The notes under the pieces were generated by a model. It had not been told where the DNA came from. It searched no databases and saw nothing but the letters and a program-made list of their open reading frames with translations. This document shows, one piece after another, positions 33,275 through 41,176 of a stretch of DNA of 47,698 nucleotides. Positions within the stretch are counted from its first letter, which is position 1. Every line of letters begins with the position of its first letter. The stretch is from Moduliflexus sp964602655. Its GTDB lineage: Bacteria; Moduliflexota; Moduliflexia; Moduliflexales; Moduliflexaceae. Location of the stretch: the NCBI GenBank assembly GCA_964602655.1, contig CAZRSF010000049.1, positions 1 through 47,698 on the forward strand, read 5' to 3'. The position numbers and the translations under genes were made by a program.

Positions 33275-33865
33275 TTATTCATCAAAACCAAGATCGAATA
33301 TCTCTTCGACCGACGCCGTGAAGCCCGGCAGCACGGCCTCGTCCGACAGCGTCTCGCCCATCGTAAAACGGCGCGTGTCGGTCAACGAATAATACACAAA
33401 AATTTCTTGCAGCAGCGGCGCGACGACCCAGACGCTCTGGACGCCGACGGCAAAATATTCGCCAAGTTTTTGCATGGTCGCATCCCAGCGGTCATCCGGC
33501 GACAACACTTCGACGACAAGCTCCGGCGCAACGTCGAGAAATCCTTTGGAAACGCGAAGCTGCGCATAGCGAATGCGGGAAATGAACGCGACGTCGGCAG
33601 CGCGGATGGAATCGGGATTGCGTTTCGTATAAATGCCGACTTCGCCTGTTAAAACATACCCAAGCTTACGTGGTCGAACAAACGCTGTTAATATTGTGGC
33701 AATCGTACATTCAGCAATTCCATGTGGAAATCCTGTCGGAGACATCTGTATTAACCTCCCTTCGATGAGTTCCGTATGTTCGACATCTGCCATGCTCAAC
33801 AGGTCTTCGCCTGTCAAAAGAGCGGTATATCGTTCGTGTTCTTCTCGTACCATCTGCGCAGTCAT
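33275..33865 (-). CDS. Uma2 (DUF820) family nuclease-like protein
   Basis: The 196-residue protein matches Uma2: YTALLTGEDLLSMAD, ELIEGRLIQMSPTG, the PD-(D/E)xK-like core with RAADVAFISR and PELVVEVLSPDDR, and VQSVWVVAPLLQEIFVY. Uma2 proteins have a restriction-enzyme fold, but their substrates are unknown. It starts with ATG; the next gene on this strand begins 12 bases later. Confidence 0.85.
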   Translation of the reverse strand: MTAQMVREEHERYTALLTGEDLLSMADVEHTELIEGRLIQMSPTGFPHGIAECTIATILTAFVRPRKLGYVLTGEVGIYTKRNPDSIRAADVAFISRIRYAQLRVSKGFLDVAPELVVEVLSPDDRWDATMQKLGEYFAVGVQSVWVVAPLLQEIFVYYSLTDTRRFTMGETLSDEAVLPGFTASVEEIFDLGFDE

Positions 33866-34345
33866 AATCGATCTGTTCCGCGTCTGCCGCCATCGGCAGC
33901 AGCGAAGCGGGTTTCAGCCTCTTGAATCGTGTATCAATCGGTCATCGTCGCATTCGAAACAACATCTGCCAAAGGAAAACATTGTTGTCAACAAAAGAAT
34001 CACGGGAAATGTCAAGAAGCGCCTGGCCGCCTGGCAAGGCATATATTCGATGCATCGGGGAGAAACGCCGATTGTTTCAACGAACGTAATCGCTCTGCCT
34101 TTCGCGAGCGCGTGGATTGAAAATACTTGACAATCTGGTTGCATACATACAGCATTATTCATAGCCATTGAAATCGCAATAGGAGTCTCAAAGCGCAGCG
34201 TTGACAGCGAAAGCTACGCGTTCACACTCCTCAGTTCGTGTCAATGCAACCGAATAATGCTATATCATGCTCTTTGCCAGTGTATGAATAGCAATACGGG
34301 ATGTCTCGGCTCTTAACCAATAACCATTTATGGGAGGATGTTCAT
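33866..34345. other. Non-coding gap before the Spo0M-like gene
   Basis: This 480-base stretch shows no convincing gene. It has several TTGACA-like words (for example 34127 and 34201) without good -10 boxes, and a short inverted repeat GCATTATTC/GAATAATGC (34152-34160, 34252-34260). The ribosome site GGGAGG at 34332-34337 belongs to the next gene. Nothing else is recognised. Confidence 0.5.
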
Positions 34346-34819
34346 ATGGGACTCATGGATAAATTAAAGTCAATGAAGAATGCGATCACGGGCGGCGGCG
34401 CAACCGTTCAGTTAGAAGTCGGGAGTCCGGTCAGAGGGACGCCGTTTGCCGTGCGAGTCAAGGCCGTTGTGGGGGACGCTGACCTGAAAATAGACAAAGT
34501 GTATGTGAATGTCGAAGGGATCGAGACCACAGAGATGGATGTCGAGGTTGAGACGAAAGACGACAAACAAGTCGTCAAAAAGAACATCGAAAAGCAGTCG
34601 AAAGAGGTGTCAACCTACCATCAAGAACTCGTCCTTGCCGGCGCGCAAACGCTCAGCGCCAAACAGGAATACACCTGGGAAGGAACGGTTCAACTGCCTG
34701 CAACGTCCTTGCTGACGTACAAAGGCATCCATGCCAGACATGAATGGAAACTCGCTGCGGCGCTGAGCACATTGGGCAATGATCCCGATTCCGGTTGGGT
34801 AACGATTGACATCGCGTAA
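34346..34819 (+). CDS. Spo0M/arrestin-like protein
   Basis: The 157-residue protein begins MGLMDKLKSMKNAITGGGAT and continues with beta-strands VQLEVGSPVRGTPFAVRVKA, IDKVYVNVEGIE and a C-terminal RHEWKLAAALSTLGNDPDSGW, as in the Spo0M (sporulation-control) family with an arrestin-like fold. Its role outside Bacillus is unknown; it may act in stress or membrane scaffolding. The chosen ATG follows GGGAGG by 8 bases; an upstream ATG in frame adds 15 unlike residues. It is a single gene between the Uma2 gene and the palindrome-rich gap. Confidence 0.75.
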   Translation: MGLMDKLKSMKNAITGGGATVQLEVGSPVRGTPFAVRVKAVVGDADLKIDKVYVNVEGIETTEMDVEVETKDDKQVVKKNIEKQSKEVSTYHQELVLAGAQTLSAKQEYTWEGTVQLPATSLLTYKGIHARHEWKLAAALSTLGNDPDSGWVTIDIA

Positions 34820-34830
34820 GCGCCGCTGAT

Positions 34831-35157
34831 TCCCCTCCTGGGAGGGGGAAGGGGCTGACAGGTATGGGTTTTTGCCCTGAAAGGGCACAGGGATAAAGAC
34901 AGCGGTTTCAACCGCTGGTGAGCGCCGCGACGATGCCCGCCCTGAAAGGGCGCAGGAAGGCGTTCCACCGCCCTTTCAGGGCGCGGGGAGATGCGCCGTG
35001 TTCCAGGGGATGAATCCCCTGGCTGTATTCTCCTGCCCTTTCAGGGCAAAGACGCCGCGTCGGTAAAAAACCCATACCTGTAAGGGGGGAAGGGGTGGGT
35101 TGGTCTCAAACGCCTGACTGTCAGTGAAACCCACCCCCCGCCCCTCCCAGGAGGGGA
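34831..35157. repeat. Nested palindromic repeat block
   Basis: This 327-base non-coding block is a set of nested complementary pairs. The outer arms are 34831-34847 with 35141-35157 (17 bp, perfect), the next are 34858-34873 with 35066-35081 (16 bp), then TGCCCTGAAAGGGCA (34873-34887) with its complement at 35034-35048, and inside are further CCCTTTCAGGGCG units (34938-34985). A CAGCGGTTTCAACCGCTG hairpin (34900-34917) sits on the left side. It fills most of the gap between the Spo0M-like gene and hsdR and looks like successive insertions of one palindrome into another. Confidence 0.8.
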
Positions 35158-35296
35158 GTTCACGGTCATCATTCCGAACGTGGTGCGTAAGGTCAGTCAA
35201 TTATTGGCCGCGCCCCAAGAACGCCCGCCGGGAATTTATACTGAGCGAAGTCGAAGCATGGCGGGCTGAAGAGAAGAACACGGGAAGGTATCATTG

Positions 35297-38068
35297 ATGA
35301 ATCAAAACCCTGAACAAATCGCGCGAGACAATATTGATAAACAGTTGATTGCTTGCGGCTGGGTCATACAAAATAAAAAGCAGATGAACCTCAATGCCGC
35401 GCACGGGGTTGCTGTCAGAGAATACCAAACCGATGTCGGGCCTGCCGATTATGTGTTGTTTGTCGCTGGAAAACCGGTTGGTGTGATTGAGGCGAAACGC
35501 GAAGAGCAAGCCGACGTTCTATCGGTGCATGAAGATCAGGCAGAGGGCTACGCCGTAGCCAAACTCAAATATCTGCATAACGAAAAACTGCCTTTTGTGT
35601 ATGTCAGTACCGGTGTTGTCACGAAAATTACTGACTTCCGTGATCCGAAACCCAGAGCGCGGGAGGTCTTTTCGTTTCATCGCCCTGAAACCATCCGCGA
35701 ATGGCTCAAGAAACCAAAATCATTGCGACGCTCGCTTCATGACTTGAACGAACTGCCGACATCAGGGCTGCGCGATTGTCAGATCAATGCGATTACCAAA
35801 TTAGAACAATCCTTCAAAGCCAATAAACCGAGAGCGTTGATCCAGATGGCGACCGGTTCGGGCAAGACGTTCACCGCTATTACCTTTGTGTACCGGCTGT
35901 TGAAGTACACCAACGCCAAACGGATTCTGTTTTTGGTGGACACCAAAAACCTCGGCGAACAGGCAGAACAGGAGTTCATGTCCTATCTGCCCAATGATGA
36001 CAACCGGAAATTTACCGAACTGTATGGCGTCCATCGCCTGAAATCTAAATACATTCCCGACGACAATCATGTCTATATCAGCACGATTCAGCGTGTCTAT
36101 GCGGTACTGAAAGGTCAAGACCTGGAAGAGAGCGCCGAAGAGCAAAACCCCAACGAGCGCTGGCAGCCTAAAGAAGTGCCGCCCATCGAATACAATGAAA
36201 AATTGCCGCTGGAATATTTCGACTTTATCGTGATTGACGAATGCCACCGCAGTATTTACAACCTGTGGATGCAGGTGCTCGATTACTTCGACGCCTTTCA
36301 GGTCGGGCTGACCGCGACGCCGGACAATCGCACGTTTGCCTATTTTCAGCAGAATATCGTCTCGGAATATTCCCATGAAATGGCCGTCGCCGATGGCGTC
36401 AATGTCGGCTACGATGTGTATCTCATCGAAACAAAAGTGACCAAACAGGGCGCAACGCTCTGGAAGGGTGAATATGTCGAGCATCGGGAACGGCTGTCGC
36501 GCAAAAAACGGCTGGAGCTTCAGGACGAAGACGAAGTCTATTCGGCCAGTCAGTTGGATCGGGATATCGTCAATCCCAATCAGATTCGCACGGTCATCCG
36601 CACCTTCGAAGAACATCTGCGTGAGATGTTCCCTGACCGGATCGATCACGACGGCCATTTCGAAGTTCCCAAAACCTTAGTCTTTGCCAAGACCGACAGC
36701 CATGCCGACGACATCATCAACATTATCCGCGAAGAGTTCGACGAAGAAAACCGTTTCTGTAAAAAGATCACTTACAAAGCCGAAGACGATCCCAAATCGG
36801 TGCTGGCCTCGTTCCGCAACGATTACCACCCCCGCATTGCCGTCACCGTAGATATGATCGCCACCGGCACCGATGTCAAACCGCTGGAATGTCTCTTGTT
36901 TATGCGGGATGTAAAAAGCCGCAACTACTTCGAGCAGATGAAGGGCCGGGGGACGCGGGTGATCGATTTCGACGATTTGAAGAAGGTGTCGCCTTCGGCA
37001 AAAATCACCAAAGACCATTTTGTCATTGTAGATGCCATCGGCGTGACCAAAAGCCTGAAAACCGATAGCCGCCCGTTGGAGAAACAGCCCGGTGTCGCGC
37101 TCAAAGACCTGCTCGGCGCGATTGCCGTCGGCGCGCGGGATGAGGAATTGTTCACCACCCTTGCCAGCCGCTTGACCCGGTTGGATAAACAGATCACCGA
37201 TAAAGAACGCGCGAAGTTCGAAGAGAAATCGGGCGGCGTCACGGTGTCGCAGGCGGTCAAAAACCTGCTGAATGCCTATAATCCCGACATACTCGACGAC
37301 ATCCGCGAACAGGTCGAACAGGAGATGCCCGGCGCGGCTCCCGGCGCTATCGAAGCAAAGGTCAAGGAGCGGGAAGCCGACTTGCAAAACAAGGCGGCGC
37401 GGGTGTTCACCGGCGAACTGAACGAGTATATCGAGAATGTCCGCAAAGCCCATGAACAGAAGATTGATATGCTTAATCCCGATGAAGTCCTCAATGTCGG
37501 TTGGGATAAGAACAATAAAGACAACGCGAATGAAATCGTAAAATCCTTTACTGATTGGATAACCACCCACAAGGACGAGATGCTCGCGCTTCGAATGTTT
37601 TACGGCCAGCCCTACCGCAGGCGGGAACTGACCTTTGCCATGATGAAAGATTTAGTCGAGCAGATGCTCCTCGATAAGCCTGTCCTTGCCCCGTTACATA
37701 TCTGGCGGGCGTATGAACAGCTTGAAAGCGTCAGCGGTCAGCCGAAAAACGAAATGGTTGCGCTGGTATCGCTGATTCGCAAGGTGGCGGGGATTGATGC
37801 GGCGCTCACGCCCTACGACAAAACGGTGGATAAAAACTTTCAGGCATGGCTCTTTAAAAAACAGGCGGGGACGTTGAAATTCAGCAAAGAGCAGATGGAA
37901 TGGCTTTACATGCTCAAAGAGCAGATTGCCACGTCGGTGCATGTGGATATTGACGACCTCGATTACACGCCGTTTGACGCTAACGGCGGCAGAGGCCGGA
38001 TGTGGCAGCTTTTCGGCGAGAATATGGAAACGATATTGAACGAACTCAACGAAGCATTGGCGGCATAG
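35297..38068 (+). CDS. hsdR: Type I restriction enzyme R subunit
   Basis: The 923-residue motor-nuclease has the N-terminal PD-(D/E)xK site (D51 and E65-A66-K67, in ADYVLF and VIEAK). Walker A is MATGSGKT (184-191), and DECH lies at 314-317. The helicase motifs VGLTATP and MKGRGTRVIDF and a long C-terminal assembly domain follow. It cuts unmodified DNA after translocation, with HsdM and HsdS. The ATG at 35297 has GGAAGG 8 bases upstream. Its last 22 bases plus the following 4 are repeated just before hsdS. Confidence 0.97.
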   Translation: MNQNPEQIARDNIDKQLIACGWVIQNKKQMNLNAAHGVAVREYQTDVGPADYVLFVAGKPVGVIEAKREEQADVLSVHEDQAEGYAVAKLKYLHNEKLPFVYVSTGVVTKITDFRDPKPRAREVFSFHRPETIREWLKKPKSLRRSLHDLNELPTSGLRDCQINAITKLEQSFKANKPRALIQMATGSGKTFTAITFVYRLLKYTNAKRILFLVDTKNLGEQAEQEFMSYLPNDDNRKFTELYGVHRLKSKYIPDDNHVYISTIQRVYAVLKGQDLEESAEEQNPNERWQPKEVPPIEYNEKLPLEYFDFIVIDECHRSIYNLWMQVLDYFDAFQVGLTATPDNRTFAYFQQNIVSEYSHEMAVADGVNVGYDVYLIETKVTKQGATLWKGEYVEHRERLSRKKRLELQDEDEVYSASQLDRDIVNPNQIRTVIRTFEEHLREMFPDRIDHDGHFEVPKTLVFAKTDSHADDIINIIREEFDEENRFCKKITYKAEDDPKSVLASFRNDYHPRIAVTVDMIATGTDVKPLECLLFMRDVKSRNYFEQMKGRGTRVIDFDDLKKVSPSAKITKDHFVIVDAIGVTKSLKTDSRPLEKQPGVALKDLLGAIAVGARDEELFTTLASRLTRLDKQITDKERAKFEEKSGGVTVSQAVKNLLNAYNPDILDDIREQVEQEMPGAAPGAIEAKVKEREADLQNKAARVFTGELNEYIENVRKAHEQKIDMLNPDEVLNVGWDKNNKDNANEIVKSFTDWITTHKDEMLALRMFYGQPYRRRELTFAMMKDLVEQMLLDKPVLAPLHIWRAYEQLESVSGQPKNEMVALVSLIRKVAGIDAALTPYDKTVDKNFQAWLFKKQAGTLKFSKEQMEWLYMLKEQIATSVHVDIDDLDYTPFDANGGRGRMWQLFGENMETILNELNEALAA

Positions 38069-38072
38069 GATG
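38047..38072 (+). repeat. 26-bp direct repeat, left copy
   Basis: This copy holds the last codons and stop of hsdR (CAACGAAGCATTGGCGGCAT and the next 6 bases, ending ATG). The identical 26 bases recur at 38720-38745, ending in the hsdS start codon. The pair bounds the GIY-YIG insert and marks the original hsdR-hsdS junction. Confidence 0.9.
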
Positions 38073-38250
38073 GTCGTTTCGACAAGCTCAACGACCGGGA
38101 TAGGCTCAATGACCGGGAGGCCGGTGGCTGAGCCTGTCGAAGCCACAGATGTCGTTTCGACAGGCTCAACGACCACGACAAGCTCAACGACCGGGAGAGG
38201 CCGGTGGCTGAGACGTTTGGTGAGCTTGTCGAACCAGTCGAAGCCACAGA
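38072..38250. repeat. TTCGACAAGCTCA repeat cluster, left
   Basis: At least five units of a palindrome-ended repeat lie here, with cores TTCGACAAGCTCA or TTCGACAGGCTCA and their complements (GAGCCTGTCGAA, GAGCTTGTCGAA). Ends such as GGTCGTT/AACGACC pair with each other (first unit 38072-38096). The cluster fills the space between the hsdR stop and the ribosome site of the GIY-YIG gene. Orientation alternates, and no regular spacers of CRISPR type are present. Confidence 0.85.
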
Positions 38251-38266
38251 GCACTAAGGAGCTAAA

Positions 38267-38746
38267 ATGAAAGGATATGTATATATACTACTGTGTTCTA
38301 ATGGTAAGTTTTATACGGGCAGTACAAAAGATATTGAAAAGCGAATGTATGAGCATAACAACGGAGAAGGCGCCAATTTTACAAAAAAGCATTTACCTGT
38401 GAAGTTGGTGTATTTAGAAGAATTTTCAAGAATAGATGAAGCCTTTTACCGGGAAAAGCAGGTGCAGGGGTGGAGTCATGCGAAAAAAGAAGCCTTGATT
38501 CAGGGGAATACCAATCATCTGCGGATTCTCTCTAAAAACTATACTCAATTTGGGAAACCGGTCACTTCGACAAGCTCAGTGACCGCGACAGGCTCAGTGT
38601 CCGAAAGTCCGGTGGCTGAGCCTGTCGAAGCCACAGATGTCGTTTCGACAAGCTCAACGACCGAATCCCCGTTTACTGAGCAACTCCCGGTCACTGAGCC
38701 TGTCGAAGTGACCGTTACGCAACGAAGCATTGGCGGCATAGGATGA
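38267..38746 (+). CDS. GIY-YIG nuclease with repeat-derived tail
   Basis: The first 98 residues form a compact UPF0213/YhbQ-like GIY-YIG domain: GYVYILLCSNGKFYTGSTKD (YVY and YTG triplets), EKRMYEHNNGEGANFTKKHL with the conserved Arg, and EAFYREKQVQGWSHAKKEAL with the catalytic Glu. The last 61 residues are a translation of the palindromic repeats (TSTSSVTATGS, EPVEATDVVSTS, EPVEVTVT), then QRSIGGIG from the 26-bp duplicated sequence. AAGGAG is 5 bases before the ATG. The stop overlaps hsdS by ATGA. The codon use and low GC of the domain differ from hsdR. Confidence 0.88.
   Translation: MKGYVYILLCSNGKFYTGSTKDIEKRMYEHNNGEGANFTKKHLPVKLVYLEEFSRIDEAFYREKQVQGWSHAKKEALIQGNTNHLRILSKNYTQFGKPVTSTSSVTATGSVSESPVAEPVEATDVVSTSSTTESPFTEQLPVTEPVEVTVTQRSIGGIG
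38559..38714. repeat. TTCGACAAGCTCA repeat cluster, right
   Basis: This cluster lies inside the 3' part of the GIY-YIG frame. The first unit (38559-38585) and last unit (38688-38714) are 27 bases each, begin CGGTCACT and end AGTGACCG, and are reverse complements of each other apart from one base. Two or three more units lie between them. Confidence 0.88.
38720..38745 (+). repeat. 26-bp direct repeat, right copy
   Basis: It is identical to 38047-38072. It carries a silent copy of the hsdR 3' end and the ATG of hsdS. Here it is read in another frame as the last residues of the GIY-YIG protein. Confidence 0.9.
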
Positions 38747-40089
38747 GTGAAAATATGGAATTACCGATGGGGTGGATAAATGTTTCTCTTGGTGACTTAT
38801 TTCTAATTGAACGAGGGGGATCACCAAGACCAATAGAAGATTTTATTACCGATGCTGAAGATGGTATTAATTGGATTAAAATAGGCGATACAAAAGGAAT
38901 TACTAAATATATTCATAAAACAAAAGAAAAAATAAAACCTGAAGGATTGTATAAATCACGCATGGTTTATGTAGATGATTTTGTCCTTTCGAACTCAATG
39001 AGTTTTGGTCGCCCTTATATTATGAGGACAAATGGTTGCATACATGACGGATGGCTTGTTATTCGTACAAATAAAGGAAGCATAGACACTGATTTCCTCT
39101 ATTACATTCTGAGTTCATCAGGAGTTTATCAACAGTTTTCAACACTCGCAAAAGGGTCAACAGTTAAAAATTTAAATATTGAAGCCGTACAAAAAGTATT
39201 GATTAACCTCCCGCCACTCGCTGAACAGTGCCGCATTGTTGCCAAAATCGAAGAACTGTTCAGCAGTCTGGATAAAGGCATCGAAAGCCTGAAAACCGCG
39301 CAGGCACAGCTGAAAACCTACCGGCAGGCGGTGTTGAAATGGGCGTTTGACGGGAAGTTGACGAATGAGAATGTGAAGGAATGGAAATATGAACCTTTTA
39401 AACAGTGCTTGTCATTTTCGCAAGGTCTTCAAGTAGAAGTAGAGGTTCAAAGCTCAGTATGTAAAACTAATCAAGTACGATTTTTACGCATAATAGATTT
39501 TACACAAGGTGATGATCCTCCAAGATATATTGATGATCCAGGCAGTAAGTATTTTGTTTCAAAAGACGATATCTCCCTGGTTCGTTATGGTGCAACAACT
39601 GGTTTTGTCTGTTCTGGAATTGAGGGTGTTATTGCAAACAACCTTTTTCAAGTTAAACCACAAGATTATATACATCGAAAATGGCTATACTATTTTTTAA
39701 AGTCATCGTTTTTCCAACAGCATATTGCACAACATGTTAAAGGCGCAGCGATGCCAGCCATTAGTTTTGGTTTAATAAACGGCATATTGTTACCTATCCC
39801 GTTAAGTATTACTGAACAAACCCGTATCGTCGCCGAAATCGAAAAGCGGCTTTCCGTTTGCGACAAGATGGAAGAGAGCATTTCCCAAAGCCTCACGCAA
39901 GCCGAAGCGCTGCGGCAGAGCATTTTGAAAAAAGCCTTCGAAGGCAAGCTTGTGCCGCAAGACCCGAACGATGAACCGGCGAGCGTGCTGTTGGAGCGGA
40001 TTCGGGCGGAACGGCACTTCGACAAGCTCAGTGTCCAGTCTCGCACCGCAACCGTAAAGAAAACAAGAACGACAAAGGAGAAAAACTAA
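38743..40089 (+). CDS. hsdS: Type I restriction specificity subunit
   Basis: The 448-residue protein has two target-recognition domains (about 5-150 and 215-360). Each is followed by a conserved helical spacer: LPPLAEQCRIVAKIEELFSSLD with YRQAVLKWAFDGKLT, and ITEQTRIVAEIEKRLSVCDKM with LRQSILKKAFEGKLVPQDP. It sets the DNA sequence methylated and cut by the system. The TRD-coding parts are AT-rich compared with the spacers, as is common for swapped TRDs. The tail contains a TTCGACAAGCTCA repeat. It is followed directly by the RhuM/Fic gene. Confidence 0.95.
   Translation: MSENMELPMGWINVSLGDLFLIERGGSPRPIEDFITDAEDGINWIKIGDTKGITKYIHKTKEKIKPEGLYKSRMVYVDDFVLSNSMSFGRPYIMRTNGCIHDGWLVIRTNKGSIDTDFLYYILSSSGVYQQFSTLAKGSTVKNLNIEAVQKVLINLPPLAEQCRIVAKIEELFSSLDKGIESLKTAQAQLKTYRQAVLKWAFDGKLTNENVKEWKYEPFKQCLSFSQGLQVEVEVQSSVCKTNQVRFLRIIDFTQGDDPPRYIDDPGSKYFVSKDDISLVRYGATTGFVCSGIEGVIANNLFQVKPQDYIHRKWLYYFLKSSFFQQHIAQHVKGAAMPAISFGLINGILLPIPLSITEQTRIVAEIEKRLSVCDKMEESISQSLTQAEALRQSILKKAFEGKLVPQDPNDEPASVLLERIRAERHFDKLSVQSRTATVKKTRTTKEKN
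40015..40033 (+). repeat. TTCGACAAGCTCA repeat inside hsdS
   Basis: Nineteen bases (CACTTCGACAAGCTCAGTG) identical to the core of the unit at 38559-38585 lie in the last part of hsdS and encode HFDKLSV. It shows that the repeat can lodge in a coding tail without breaking the gene. Confidence 0.8.
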
Positions 40090-41079
40090 ATGGATAATCA
40101 GATCGATATCTACCAAACGAATAATGGGACAGAAATAACTGTGCAATTATCCAATCAGACAATTTGGCTCGATACCCATTCGATTGCAAGGCTTTTCGAT
40201 GTTCAAAGACCTGCCATAGTAAAACACATCCAAAACATCTATAAAACCGAGGAATTAACAGAAGATTCAACCTGTTCCATTTTGGAACAGGTTGCCAGTG
40301 ATGGAAAAAAGCGAAAGATGAACCTGTATAACCTTGATGTCATCATCTCGGTCGGATACAGAGTCAACTCGCAAAAAGCAACCCAATTCAGAATATGGGC
40401 GACCCAACGCCTCAAAGACTACCTCATCGAAGGTTACGCCATCAACCAGAAACGGCTGGCAGAACGCAACCTTGAACTCAAGCACCTCAAAGAAGGCATT
40501 TCCATCCTGCATCGAGCCATAGAACAGCACGCGCAAAATCTGGCCGACGCGACTAATCTGGCCGGGCTGCTGCAACAGTTTTCCGCCGGGCTGCTGCTGC
40601 TCGATGACTATGACCATGAAACCCTTGATAGCAAGGGCAAGACCTCTCGCGACACCGTACAGATCAGCAAAGAGCAATATCTGACGTTCATCGAATCCAT
40701 GCGGACTGATTTTTCGTCCGATGTGTTCGGTAAGCCAAAAGATTCCAGCTTCGACAGCTCCATCCATCAAATATACCAATCGTTCGATGGGCATGAGCTG
40801 TATCCCTCGCTTGAGGAAAAAGCGGCCATGCTGTTATACCTGATCGTCAAAAACCATTCGTTTGTGGATGGGAACAAGCGTATCGGGGCAGCCTGTTTTC
40901 TCTATTTTCTCGAGCAAAACGGCTTGCTCTATACTCCGTCCGGCGATGCCATCATCAGTAATGACGCCCTGGCGTCGCTGACGCTCTTTATCGCCGTGAG
41001 CAAGCCCGACGAAATGCAAACCGTCAAAAAAGTAGTCATCAGCATTTTAAATAGAAGAGTCGTAAATGACATGAAATGA
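40090..41079 (+). CDS. RhuM-Fic fusion protein
   Basis: The 329-residue protein starts with a RhuM-type region (IDIYQTNNGTEITVQLSNQTIWLD-like opening, FDVQRPAIVKHIQNIYKTEEL, ISVGYRVNSQKATQFRIWAT). A Fic domain follows at about 210-329, with the motif H256-SFVDGNKRIG, close to HxFxDGNKRxG of the Fic/Doc group. Fic enzymes transfer AMP or phosphate to proteins. No separate antitoxin is seen. The gene starts on the base after the hsdS stop and lies before hsdM, so it is co-transcribed with the restriction system and may act as a back-up toxin; that role is inference. Confidence 0.88.
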   Translation: MDNQIDIYQTNNGTEITVQLSNQTIWLDTHSIARLFDVQRPAIVKHIQNIYKTEELTEDSTCSILEQVASDGKKRKMNLYNLDVIISVGYRVNSQKATQFRIWATQRLKDYLIEGYAINQKRLAERNLELKHLKEGISILHRAIEQHAQNLADATNLAGLLQQFSAGLLLLDDYDHETLDSKGKTSRDTVQISKEQYLTFIESMRTDFSSDVFGKPKDSSFDSSIHQIYQSFDGHELYPSLEEKAAMLLYLIVKNHSFVDGNKRIGAACFLYFLEQNGLLYTPSGDAIISNDALASLTLFIAVSKPDEMQTVKKVVISILNRRVVNDMK

Positions 41080-41105
41080 CATACGCGCGCATGAACATGC
41101 CTGTG

Positions 41106-41128
41106 TCACCCTGAGCGAAGTCGAAGGG
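41106..41128. repeat. Variant CTGAGCGAAGTCGAAGGG repeat
   Basis: This copy (TCACCCTGAGCGAAGTCGAA and 3 more bases) is related to the reverse complement of the TTCGACAAGCTCA unit. It lies in the 97-base gap between the Fic gene and hsdM; a similar partial copy is at 35240-35256 before hsdR. Confidence 0.65.
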
Positions 41129-41176
41129 AGGATGGTTCGACTCCACTCACCATGGCATTTACATGGGAGGAAACAA

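Larger units (their letters stand above)
38073..38745 (+). mobile_element. Candidate mobile cassette: GIY-YIG gene with repeats
   Basis: The segment between and including the second of two identical 26-bp sequences contains the left repeat cluster, a GIY-YIG nuclease gene and the right repeat cluster. Removing it restores a simple hsdR stop followed at once by the hsdS ATG, the compact junction expected in an operon. The outermost repeat units face in opposite directions. No transposase of a known kind is present; the nuclease itself would have to act. That is inference. Confidence 0.6.

Noticed and set aside
33633..34130. 165-codon + strand frame across the Uma2 gene and the gap
   Set aside because: Most of it is antisense to the Uma2 gene; the remainder is Arg/Ser-rich with no family features and no ribosome site.
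36677..37570. Long minus-strand frame within hsdR
   Set aside because: It is a shadow of the HsdR coding sequence, without family motifs or a ribosome site.
38072..38714. Repeated TTCGACAAGCTCA units as a CRISPR array
   Set aside because: The units are palindrome-ended, alternate in orientation, have irregular spacing without unique spacers, run into coding sequence, and no cas genes are present.
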